DNA from: Paraescarpia echinospica
Taxonomy: Eukaryota > Annelida > Polychaeta > Sabellida > Siboglinidae
DNA: 64,000 nucleotides
Direction of reading: 5' to 3'
NCBI GenBank assembly: GCA_020002185.1
Contig: CM034536.1
Span: forward strand, 14,257,310-14,321,309
How positions within the stretch are numbered: the first letter of the stretch is position 1; each line of letters begins with the position of its first letter. Under the pieces are notes generated by a model. That model was not told the DNA's origin and searched no databases. It worked only from the letters and a program-made list of their open reading frames with translations. Shown here one piece after another: positions 47,310 to 59,100 of this stretch. Position numbers and translations under genes: made by a program.

Positions 47310-48540
47310 GCATCCTAACATTTCAGTTAGATCAAACTTAAGACAAGCAACACGACAGATGAAAGTTTCTGTGTATGGTTGAAGTTCCATCTTCTTGATA
47401 AACTTTGATATGCGAGTCTTTGTCACAGCTAGAGCACAAAGCATGTCATCAACTGCATCCAATATTATGTTGTGTCTTGGGTTTAATATTGATCCTTGAA
47501 GACGAGGGAAACACTCCACTATTTTTTTTCAGCAGTACATCTTTGGCCGGTCACCTGAAGAACTTGTATGTTACTGGCAGGCTTTAGAGGTGACATTATC
47601 TATCAAAATATCGCTGCATCGTTTGGGTTCCACTGTAGACAATGCACAACATTATGTTGTGTATATAGCTAAGATGGCGGATCGCCTTGACGACCGGACA
47701 CCCAATAAAAGCAATGATGTACGACTAATGCTCTCAATACCAGCCCGGCCACCACAGCAATACATCTATTGTGATCAAGACTGTTAGAGCTATGTCAGAG
47801 TGAACTGGCTAGAACTTTGTCAGAAAGTTACCAAGTCAGCAGAATCCAAAAAGTCTTCTTTCAGGTTGCTATCTTCATGCCAGACAATAATTTGTTTTTC
47901 TTCTTTAATGACTCCTTCGTAACTGGAAAAGTGTCACTATTCAAGCATTCTTCTCAGTGTCCACACCCTGGAAATATCTAAGAAGGTCTCTTCCGTGGAC
48001 AGTATGTGCTGCATGATATCACCGGCAAACGGGCGCTATATATATATATATATATATATATTCTTCGTTCTCTTTAAGTGGTGTTGACAATTTGAAGAAC
48101 ATGGAAACCTCATCAACCTGAACTTCATATTGGTAAAACTGGATTTGTGATGGGAGTTGGCAACCTTGCCTTAAGCTGAGAGAATATTCATCATACATGT
48201 TCCATTGTTGTGAGAGGTTCTGCCGATTTATCTCACCAAAATGTATGTAAAACAGTCCAGCTTTATACTAAATGTATAGTCCATTGGTCTGACGGCGGCA
48301 CCTGAAATAGATAGCATTTCATCGTTCGAATTAAGAGAAACAAATCATGATGTTTTTGGAAGGGGAGAATCGCTATCTACGTGATAACCATGCACCGACC
48401 CTCCATTTGGAAGAGGAGAAGACTGAAATAGATCACAACCTCTTCACATTAACTGACAACTTTGGAGTTCGTGGTACTCCATGGTAAACAGTTCACGGAG
48501 TTTGCTAACACGTACTTCTGCAACTAAAATTGGTTGTTTC
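47310..48540 (-). pseudogene. Open-frame fragments of an unrecognised protein, exon-like
   Basis: Minus-strand pieces look protein-like. One at about 47522-47310 (CFPRLQGSILNPRHNIILDA ... ETFICRVACLKF) is followed by CAAG|GTATAA. One at about 47955-47850 contains EEKQIIVWHEDSNLKEDF. One at about 48280-48060 contains GEINRQNLSQQWNMYDEY. One at about 48510-48440 contains VSKLRELFTMEYHELQ. Frames change, stops intervene and a TA run splits them, so I read them as a decayed gene or retrocopy. The family is not recognised. Confidence 0.35.
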
Positions 48541-48607
48541 CAAAATGACCTCGGTCGTCTGAGATATTTAGTTTTTGTGTTTCGTTTTTTTTGGGTCATA
48601 CAGTGAT

Positions 48608-49195
<588 letters not shown>

Positions 49196-49326
49196 TCTCT
49201 TCCCCATGGGTTATTGCCCACAGATTAAATACTGATGTGCTATAGAGTCTTTTCTATGGAGAGGCTATGTTTCAGCTGAAGATATTTACGCACTCGGATT
49301 CATTTTCACTCCAAGGAGCTACATCT

Positions 49327-49522
49327 GGCGGTTAGCTGAACAGGCCCGTAACCAGGTTTTGCTGAGGGGGGGGGTCGTTTTTTTAATTGTTTTTATATAT
49401 AATACACACACACACATAATATATATATATATATATTATGTGTGTGTGTATTATATATAAAAACAATAAAAAGACGATCCCCCTCAGCAAAACCTGGTTA
49501 CGGGCCTGTCTAGCTAACCGCC
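49327..49522. mobile_element. 196-bp inverted duplication with hAT-like termini
   Basis: Nearly perfect palindrome with arms of about 95 bases and an AT centre. Each arm has CAGGCCCGTAACCAGG, a typical hAT end (49341 on, complement to 49508). The palindrome continues past it into GGCGGTTAGCT on both sides, so flanking DNA was duplicated too. Confidence 0.75.
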
Positions 49523-50039
49523 ATATATATATATATATATATATATACACACTGTATATTCCTAACGACAACATACGTTGACCAGATATGTACATAGCCC
49601 CGCGCTAAGCAGACCGATGTTTTTAAGCTGACCAAGATATTATATACCCGACTTCACGACCACTATTGATGTGAGTGATGTCACAAATAAACGGCAAACC
49701 TACTGCTACATATGCAAAAATAACAACAACAATTGTAACGACATTCAACGTTCATACAAGAAGTTCACTGTTGGTACGATATGCGAAAATGATTACGTTT
49801 GATTAAAAACAGTGGGGATATCACAAGTACTGTGCAGCAGAAGGGGTATAGTGAGGACAGATGGTCTTGGCACATTCAGATTGATTCACTTGAAAGTGTC
49901 CAGCTGCCTCGGTGGCACGTATATGTACATTAGCTTTCGTACAGGAGACTCTTTAGTTGCAGTTTCCTTAGGAAACGGTCTGCAAAATAATTCACCGTTT
50001 GATTGACATCAACAGCTATAAGAACATCATAGCTAATGG

Positions 50040-50471
50040 ATGTGTATCAGGTAGTGCAAGCGAGGAGAGACGTCCTTGCCCATACTGGCCAGCATGATGG
50101 TTTTCGAAGGCAACATAGAGCGCTGGCATTTCTTTCGCATTTGCATGACGTTACCGGGATTGTACAGGGCAATTTCAACAACACACATAGATGTTGGGGA
50201 ATGATTCTTGCTTGCATTCTTTGTTTGCCTTTGCACATCTGTTTGGCTCTTTAATAGCCGCGATAGCGCTGTCCCATCGGTGCAAATCTTCTGGTAGCAC
50301 GCTCGGAGATGGGAGATCACCTATGTACATGGCGATTGCTTCTGTAAGTTCAGGCTTCTGCTTATACAACATTGATGGGATCAGGCCCAGGAGTGAAGTA
50401 ATTCTCTGGGATAATGCTGAAATCTTCCCCTCCAAAAAGTGATCGTATCTGCAGGTTTTAATTCTGTGCAA
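50040..50471 (-). pseudogene. C-terminal end of a hAT-type transposase, frameshifted
   Basis: Minus frame from about 50471: SALSQRITSLLGLIPSMLYK, then LPEDLHRWDSAI, then FPNIYV. In shifted frames IPVTSC(K)CERNASAL follows, the conserved hAT dimerisation signature (Ser-x-x-Cys-Glu-Arg), and it ends in LIHIH near 50035. At least two shifts are present. Most similar by memory to ZMYM1/52-kDa-repressor-like hAT proteins of animals. Confidence 0.65.
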
Positions 50472-51005
50472 CTTTCATTGAACAGCTAAAGGTAATTACT
50501 GGTCGCTGTTCAGCTGGATTAAATTAGCGGGAAAACGGAGATGGGTATATAAGGGTTCCGACCGGGCGGTTCGTTTTCGGAAGTGGTTCGTAAAAGTGGG
50601 ATTAATCCGAAACCCCCCAAAAACATGTATCATATTTACAAGTTTGAATTCTGTGCAAATTCCACTGAACACCTAAAAGTAATTATATTGATTTCAATTA
50701 ATGCAGCTGTAGTTTAGTGGGAGAACGGATGGGGGCCCGGTATGGACATGAGGGGTTCGAACGGGGGTTCGTTTTTGCATGGGATTAGTCCGAAACTACC
50801 AAGCAAACGTTATAATATTTGGTTTTAATTTAATTCTGAACATATTTCACTGAACAGCTAAGAGTAATTATTGATTGCAATGCAGCTAGTTTTGCGGGAA
50901 AATGAGGTGGGGTGAGGGTATAGGCGAGGGTTCGAGGGGGGTTCGTTTTTGATGGGGGGTCGTAAAAGGGGGTTCGGACGAATCACCCGAACCCCCCCTG
51001 GTTTA
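50455..51005 (+). repeat. Three tandem copies of a roughly 185-bp unit
   Basis: Each unit runs from TTTTAATTCTGTGCA-like words through CACTGAACA(G/C)CTAAA.GTAATTA, GCAGCT and GGGTTCGAACGGGGGTTCG to CGAAACC. Starts are near 50455, 50640 and 50825. Divergence is moderate. Confidence 0.65.
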
Positions 51006-52395
51006 GGGCCTGCTGAAAGCGAGAGTATCAAGCTGCATACTACAAACTATACTATTATTATGTACTCCACTTGCCAATCTCAGACCTAGCTTGCTGTACG
51101 TGCGTTACAACTAGACCCAGTTATAAAATACAGTTGACTGCATTTGAGAAAATGCACACATTTAACCAATTTTACTGTGGAATGACATGCAGTTGCATTA
51201 ATGAAACAATGCATCCAACATAGTTTCGCAAAAGTTACTTTAATTGAAAACTAACAACTACGCTCGATCACCCCATTTATTTAATTAATTTTCTGAGATC
51301 GCTTTGGTGAGTATCGATTCGATTCATTGCACATATTTCAATGCGACGCTTTTGTCATAACCGGAATTAGTGCCAGAAACATGTATAGTTAATGTTGAAT
51401 ACTCCTGCATGCGTATTGATTAAATTGTATTATCATTCGTATCATGTTTTTGTAAAGAGCTGTATCAAAATAAATGGCAAGAATATGTAGGTATACGTTA
51501 ATCTCTATTTTATATGAATAATACTGTATTATTTTGTAGCTTCGTTTCGTGTACATGTTATCGGGCCCAATCACTGAAGGCGTCGGTTAGCAGCATTGCA
51601 TGGCGGTCTAGAGAGTGAGGATTTTGGGTAAGTTTTCCCAGTGTTCCTCACATTTGGTAGCTGCGATTTGTGGGAAGATGTATGCTAATTGTTCCGCAAT
51701 AAATTTGTGTCTGAATGGGCCGTTCTCGTGTAATATTTTACCGTAGAAATCAGATACCAACTTAGGAGATAACCGATTGGCGTTGCCAGGACCTGTTCGC
51801 AATATGGAGGCTAAATGACGTTCACAAAATAGAATATTTACCTCGCTGAACTTTCCCAAACAGACAGTCGGAAGCTCGATATGATTCGCATCCCACGGAC
51901 GTTACACAGAGCAAATGGAAGAACGGTGTTATGCAACAGCGTGCCTATTCGTAACGAGATTTAACAACAAAATATGAACTTTTTAGTCGACATGGAAACA
52001 CCAGTGGGCTGCATACATAGCCTGTATTATTGGCTGTAATAAGTTAAATAACGAATTGTTTTTAATTTAATTACTAATACCAAGTAATATAGTTCGAACT
52101 TTCTTTGAGTTGTATTACTTCTAATACTAGTAATAGTCGGCACAACAAGTTACAAATCACAATAAAATACTACAGTTTTGGGGCTTTGTCTTGACTTGTT
52201 TTGTGTTTGTCTTTCACATTCAGACTCATCCACCCTGATCCAAGATTAGACGATTCCTTTCTTCAATCACTAACCTTTAGTCTTAGACAGTTTATAGGCT
52301 ACTTAGACTTAGTTGTTGTAGTTGACACTTGAATCTTAATACCGAATTATCCTGACATTTCCGATCTATGATTTAGTCAAATCTAATCCAGACTT
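51006..52395. other. Intergenic stretch without a supported gene
   Basis: A minus frame of 83 codons at 51608-51859 has fairly ordinary composition, and AGCGAG|GTAAAT just upstream looks like a donor, but no partner exon or family was recognised. Otherwise AT-rich DNA with nothing to report. Confidence 0.25.
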
Positions 52396-52660
52396 GTGGT
52401 GTGCAGTGTCGAGCAGTTAGTGTGCTGGATTGTCATTTAGATGAATCGGAGGAAGCGGGTTTCGAATCCTGGTGCCGCTGCATGGGGTGTGGTTCTGTAT
52501 TGGTTCGGCCGATGTGTCAAAAGTTGGGCAATTTCGTTCACCCTACGTTGCTTGCGTCTTTCGGAAGAAACGCTGTAAGCCGTTGGTCCCTTCTATCTGG
52601 TCTCCGTGCCAGGGGAAGTAAAAAATCCCACACAGGGAAATAGAACAAATCTGTAGTGGA
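52396..52660 (+). mobile_element. tRNA-derived SINE (plus orientation)
   Basis: A-box-like GAGCAGTTAGTGTGCTGG is followed by B-box GGTTTCGAATCC about 30 bases later. The body words GGTTCGGCC, GTCTTTCGGAAG and CAGGGAAAT are shared with the minus copy at 25808-26090. Not a functional tRNA: the 3' half does not fold as an acceptor stem. Confidence 0.75.
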
Positions 52661-53229
52661 CTCACTGAGCTGGGATCTTGTTCTCAAAACTCCCACTGCC
52701 AGAATAATCAACTTGATTGTGGGCATTTACTGGGAAACCAAACGTAGACTAGGCCTAGCATTTAAGACATTGAATGAGTTCATGGAGTTGATGAACTCTT
52801 CATTGAACTTCGTTGTTTCTGTAGAACTGTGATACATGAAATTACAGTAATAAAATTGATACTTTTTGACATCACTAACGATAATAATCTTATCTACTAA
52901 TATCCATGCTGCTGGATGTACACAGGATTTATATTGACTTATTGCTGTTTATAATAATAATTGCTTTATTCACAGACTCCATGCAACATACAAGTACATG
53001 GTTCTGTAGTTGTGTTATATACAATAGTTACAATGTACAGAATGAAAAATCACCCATCAACAAAATGTATATACAGGGAATTGAACCAGTATTTCCATAT
53101 TCTAGACATGTATTTCACGTCACTATTATTAATGCTACGAATCAATGTTTTTTGATAACTGCAGTCGGCATATAAATCTATATGTCAAATTTCTAATAAC
53201 AGCAGCACAATTAGGTAAATTATTGTTAA

Positions 53230-54870
53230 CAAACATTTCACTAACACTACAGTATCTGTCATAACCTAACACCATTCAAAATATATTGTTGTAAGAGACA
53301 CAATTTCCTGATTGCATAGTTATGAAAATTCCACCATAGATGGGCAGTATACATAGGTGAGCAAAAAGTAGTAAACACTGTTTTCTTTACATCATTTGAA
53401 CACATGAAATTTGTTATGATCATGTTGCATTGTGTATACAACTGGCGACATTGTCTAGATATATCATTGTCATCTAGCATACTATTTGAAATGATATGAC
53501 CCAAATATTTTACAGATTCTACCTCACATAGTTTGTCGTTACCGAGCATAAAACGTGGACATTTAACATTCTTACAGCTCTTGTTTCTAATTATCATGAC
53601 CATACTCTTTTTGGCATTGTACCTTATGTCATAAGATAATCCATATTGATCACAGACGGTGAGAAGGGTCTGTAAACCCCTGCTGGATGGACAAACTATT
53701 ACAAGATCATTAGCATACATAATATTATTTACGCAATTATATCCTATGTAACATCCTGCATTGCAACCATTAAGTACAGTGGATAAACCATCCACATAAA
53801 CACTGAACAAATAGGGGGATAAAATACCTCCTTGTCTAACTCCATTACTTACATCAATACTGTCAGACACATAACTACCCCATCTTACACACATTTGTTG
53901 TTTTGTATACCAAAACACTAGAATTCTAACAATGTAATCAGGAACATCTCTGTCAATTCGCTTTTTAAAAAGTACAGTATGGTTTACACGGTCAAAAGCT
54001 TTAGATTCAGCAAGAAAACACATAAACAGCTATTTAAGGCTTGATATTTAGCAATAACCTCTTAGTACATAAATGCACATGTCAGTGCCATGCTTCTTTT
54101 TAAAATCAAACTGGTTGTCACTGGTTGTTAAAAAGTCATCCATTCTGCTGAGCAAGATTTTTCAAAAACTTTAGACAACACTTGCCAGTGCTATTGGCCT
54201 GTAGTTGTCTTTACTGTTTATCTTGCCGGATTTATCCTTGATTATGGGCACTAATATAACAGAAATCATAGAACTTGGCAGTACGCCATGAACCAACAGA
54301 CCTGTGAAGCACATTGACAGTAAAGGCAGTATGCGTATACTGCAGTACTTCAGGTGCTCTGCATACACACCATCAAGGCCACAACTCTTGTTACAGTCAA
54401 GGTTTCTTATAGCATCTTTGACTTCTTCGGGTAACACTTTAATACTGCTCTCATAACTAATATCAAATGCTAGAGTTTTGGCACTACTGTTATTTACACA
54501 ATTAAACAAGACTTGAAAGTGTTAAATCCACATATTCACATTAGCTTCTTCATCACTGTTACCATTTGTATTAGTTGGCAAAGGGATTTTAATATTGGTA
54601 ATAGTTTTGATCTCCTTCCAAAATTTATCATTTGTATGGTTAGCCATCTTCTTGGCAAGGGCTTCATGCCTCCACTCATTTCATGTTTTTTAATAAACCT
54701 TATTGCATATTTGCATCTAGCATCGGCTTTCTTTTTTAACTAAAAAACAGGACCTTGTTTAGGTTTACCTATACTGTCCCATAGTTGGAAAGCTTCATTA
54801 GCAGCTTTATGGATATCTGCCACATAATCAGTCCACCCACATTGAACATTGCAAATGCAATATATATATA
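53230..54870 (-). pseudogene. 5'-truncated LINE with decayed reverse transcriptase
   Basis: Minus order: WTDYVADIHKAANEAF (about 54840), KEVKDAIRNLDCNKSCGLDG and DNYRPIALASV (54509-54171), DNQFDFKKKHGTDMC (about 54115), then an open frame 54023-53259 with KAFDRVNH, NGVRQGGILSPYLFSVYVDG and YANDLVI in place of YADD. Stops and shifts break the full protein. Endonuclease is absent. Confidence 0.8.
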
Positions 54871-55264
54871 TTTAGCGTAATACGCTGCTGTTTGATCTCC
54901 GCATATCGGTCGGACATCCGCAGCTGTATCGTGATACATACTGCATGGTACAGTACACAGTATCCGTATTGCGATAAGCTACCATATATATATGCGATCG
55001 CATTAAACAAAAATAATTATGTCACCTTTATCAAATTGTGATTTATTAGCTAGACTCTTGAAGAAATGCTGCGAACTAGTCCTCGATTTGTGAAGTCATT
55101 TTAATTTTAACAGTGTTTTGTCAGTTGGCAAGCTGTGTTGGTGAACTACAGACTTGTATTATTTTAAATAATTAACTAAAATACTGCTTGTGCGAAACCA
55201 GTGAAATAAAACCCAGCATGTAGATTCATATTTGGGCCCATAGCCCAATCTACCAAAATGTTAC

Positions 55265-56050
55265 TTAAATCATAGTATTAAGATTTTTAACAAGATTGCC
55301 ATCCAGAAAATTACTCTGGATGGCAGGTGGACAAGGAAGCCTTTTGGCTTATCGAGAGTCCAATACTTTTTATCTACATGTATCCCGCCTTTTTAAGGTG
55401 TGTGTCGATTTTATTTTTAAACATATTCACGCTACTAGCACCAACACAATCAGGAGATAATCTGTTCCATTCATTTACAGTCCTTTGTGAGAATGAGAAC
55501 TTTCTTATATCTAATCTACACTGCTCCTTTACTTAATGTAGCTTCATGTCCTCTGGTCCTTCTATTTTTCTTAACTGAGAAAAAAATGTTTCTATCAATA
55601 TTTTCATAACCATTCAATATTTTAAACACTTCTATGTGATCTCCTCTCAATCTCCTGGTCTCTAATGTTGTTAAACCACATTCTTTTAGGCGTATTTCGT
55701 AACTAAGATCCCTCAGATTTGGTATCATTTTAGTCGCTCTCCTCTGTACTCTTTCTAGCATATCTATGTCCTTCTTGCGATATGGCCTCCATGCTTGTAT
55801 ACAATATTCTAAATGAGGCCTCACTATTGTTTTGTACAGCGGTACTATTAATTCTTTTTTCTTATACGCTATATTTCGCCTAATTAATCCAAGGATTTGA
55901 TTTCCCTTTGACGCTGCAATTCCACACTGCTCCTTTGATGCTGCAATTCCACACTGCAAACTACATGTTTGGGGCACCATTGTTATTATATAAGGCACAT
56001 GGCATATAGCAGTGAACCTTTGTTTAATTTCTGAGGATTGGTGGACAGTG
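55265..56050 (-). pseudogene. 3' end of a LINE, upstream of ZNF143/ZNF76
   Basis: Minus frame 56067-55516 contains the RT C-terminal region (NQILGLIRRNIAYKKKELIV, EYCIQAWRPYRKKDIDMLER, RRLRGDHIEVFKILNGYE). The rest to 55265 is the 3' region shared, in inverse orientation, with 43575-43930. A CAATTCCACACTGCTCC word is duplicated near 55918-55955. Confidence 0.8.
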
Positions 56051-56195
56051 CCAGGACGTAGTGGCAAAAGTCATGGCTCTGCTTACATTAGTGGAGTTCA
56101 GGTCCAGTTCTTGTTATATTTTGTTTATTTATTGTTATTATATTTTAAAATGTCCATTCTCTGTAATTGATGGCTTGTTTTGTATTCACCATCAG

Positions 56196-59100
56196 AATTG
56201 CCGATGCAAAATAGAACATGGACAGTCTCGAAGGCGGCATAGAAGAAAAAACAGCTGATGGCGTCACTGTAGTGACACAAGCTGACCAGGAGGTTCCGCT
56301 TGAGTTGTTGCTAGAACATGAGGTAAAATTAAGTTTTTGGAAAAATTGACATTATTTATATATAAATTTCATTGATACATTTTACATAGAGAAGCTGTGC
56401 CAGTGTTTTATGAGCCCTACAACCTAGGCTGTTTGTTCATGGACAATATGATTACTCATTGCCATATACAATACAAAGAAAACTATTATAATTAATGATT
56501 CAAGTCTATAAAATACTTGCCCTTTTATTAGGTACTAAGTTATACTTGCGGTGATTTATAAACAATTGCAGCGTGGCTGGATGCTTCCCTGAGAAGTTGA
56601 GATGGTGTTCAGTTGAACAGGTCTGCCAGGGAGTAAAGAAGTGTAAATCGCTTTAAACAGCCCCAAGGATTGGATACTGCACTATAAAAGAACTTACCTT
56701 TTACGGTCTTTAATCATGTGTTTGTGTGCGGTAGAGCGGCACCAACGACACAACGGCATGCATCGTCACCCTGGAGCCGGACGTGTCGTCCAACTGCCAG
56801 ACGGACGGCCTCGAGGGGGAGATGGTGGTGAGAGAGGACATGACAGAGGACATGAGGGGGCTCCAGGAGGGGCAGGGGATACTCCCCGACGAGGTACATG
56901 TGTCCGTAACGAGGGAGATGGAGGAGGCAGGGACAGGTGAGGACATCGGCTTCTCCGAGGCGCAGTTGGTTCAGGCGGTGTCGGCCGACACCGGGGCGCA
57001 GATGGTCCAGGCCATCACTCTGGCGGACGGCAGCACTGCCTACATCCAGCACCCCATGAAAGGTGAGGACCGGTGGTGGTTATAGTACTAATATTAATAA
57101 ATATACTTAATAAAATATATACCCCACGAAAGGTGAGAACCGGTGGTGGTTATAGTAATAAATGTAATTTTATGACTTAGTGTAATTAATTATTTAGTGT
57201 ATTTTATTCCATATATATAGTCGAACTTTGGTATACGGTCACCTTGGTAATCCAGTCACCTTGCCAGTAATGTCACCTTGGTAATCCAGTCACCTTGCCA
57301 TTAATGTCACCTTGGGACAGTCCCAAATAATATACACAGTAAAAGATAAGATGTTAGTCCCACTAATCCGGTCACCTTGCTATGCAGGAATACGGTCAGT
57401 AACCCAGTGCAAAATGATGGAATTGCCTGCACATTACCCCCACACTTACAGTCAGTCACAGCTGGGAAGCCAAGATTGGTGGTTGACCAGACTGATCAGC
57501 GGCTAGGCACCCGCCCACCAAAGGCGGCGATGACAATGCGAAGCCATGAACTTGGCTTCTGGATGTTTATTCGGCAACTGGCATATTGAAAATAATATAA
57601 AGATGTTGGACTCCCATTATCTTGAGCCTCTATGTAGCTTGAAAGTCAAATTCTTAGTTGCTGAGCAGATTTGACAGACAAATGCAGCAGTATGGAAGCA
57701 ATGCCAATGGGCTTCGTCTTTGACACTGACAATATGGCACCGTCTGTTAGGCGTCTGGGTGTTTGTTTAATAACCGAAGATGTCCGTTTGGAGTAGTTAC
57801 AAAAAATCTGTTTCTCAAAGCAGTGTGACCATAACAAAATGGTGGCACCACATGGTGGCAATTATGTTTTTTTTTTACTGTCTACTGTACTCCACTATGT
57901 GGTGCCACTAGATCATTCATTTCCGTTTCTAAAACAAACACTTCGCCATTGACATGCATGTCACACAGATTTAGAAAACACATATTTTTGTTAATTATTT
58001 ATGGTTACCACGTATTTAAAACTACTTCTCATTGGAGAGCTAAAACAGCAGTGGACAGCAATGACAGTTGTGCAAAGACACGGACAAAGAAGTAGAGCTG
58101 GCCATGCCATCCTCTGCATACAATACATGCATGTTTAGTTCAGCTGGGATGACACATGTCAACGTAACTGGAAATGATTGATACATTGTTGTTAAAGGGA
58201 TACTGGAACTTTACAAAGGCTGTTTCCCATAGTCATATTGTCAATGGTTGACAGGGTATTACAATAAATTATATGATCAGTTTTCGTCATAGATCAATGT
58301 CAGATGGCACTGAAAAAGGGGGGTTTACGCGAATTAGGGCATGTACACTAAAATGAACGAATACGGTATTGTATCAAGAATGACGCTTAGTGGTATAATT
58401 TCTAACAAAAACCCACAAGGCACAATACTATCAGTAGCATCAGTACGCAAACATCGTGTGGTGTTTGCATGGTGAATGTGTATGACTATATGAGGGTGTG
58501 CGTATCTAAATGTGAATTGTAAACAAAGTTTGTATACTCTTAGCAGTTACAGTTGAATATTGCTTTACGGTAATGCAGCCACCTTGCAATTAAGGTCACC
58601 CTAGGACAGTCCCAAATGGTTTTGTAACAGGAAAAGTAGGAAATTAGTCACATTAATACGGTCACCTCACTATTCAGGCCTCGTTTCTGCTTCTTTATTT
58701 ATATTGAATTTGTCATGGAGTTTTTGATGTACTGGTCTTAAGAGATCTTAAATATAATCTGTCTGTAACTGCACACACCCAACATGTTATGAAGATAGAT
58801 GGTGCACACACATTTATGACTTGTACAATTTCTGCAAATGTTGTTGCAGTGAATGATGTGTCAGTGTCAGCAAAATTACTGGAGGGACAAGCAATACAGC
58901 TGGAAGATGGGACTACAGCATTCGTTCAGGCGCCACCTAAAGGCAAGGCGCTATCTGTACATGGTTGATCAACTCTCTCATGTTGCATGGTTTAGTCCTA
59001 CATGTGAAGGTTTCACGGCAAAACGTGATAAATGCCATTTTTTAATTGAAATTTTGCCCAAACAGGATGACATGTTTGTTTAAGCTAGGATACTAGCTAA

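Noticed and set aside
52396..52480. Functional tRNA gene
   Set aside because: A- and B-box-like words are present but no cloverleaf closes, and a related copy with the same SINE body exists at 25808-26090.
56716..56946. Alternative frames on both strands over the ZNF143/ZNF76 exon
   Set aside because: GC-rich shadows of the real exon 56735-57062, whose frame contains the conserved ADGSTAYIQH word and joins the other exons in phase.
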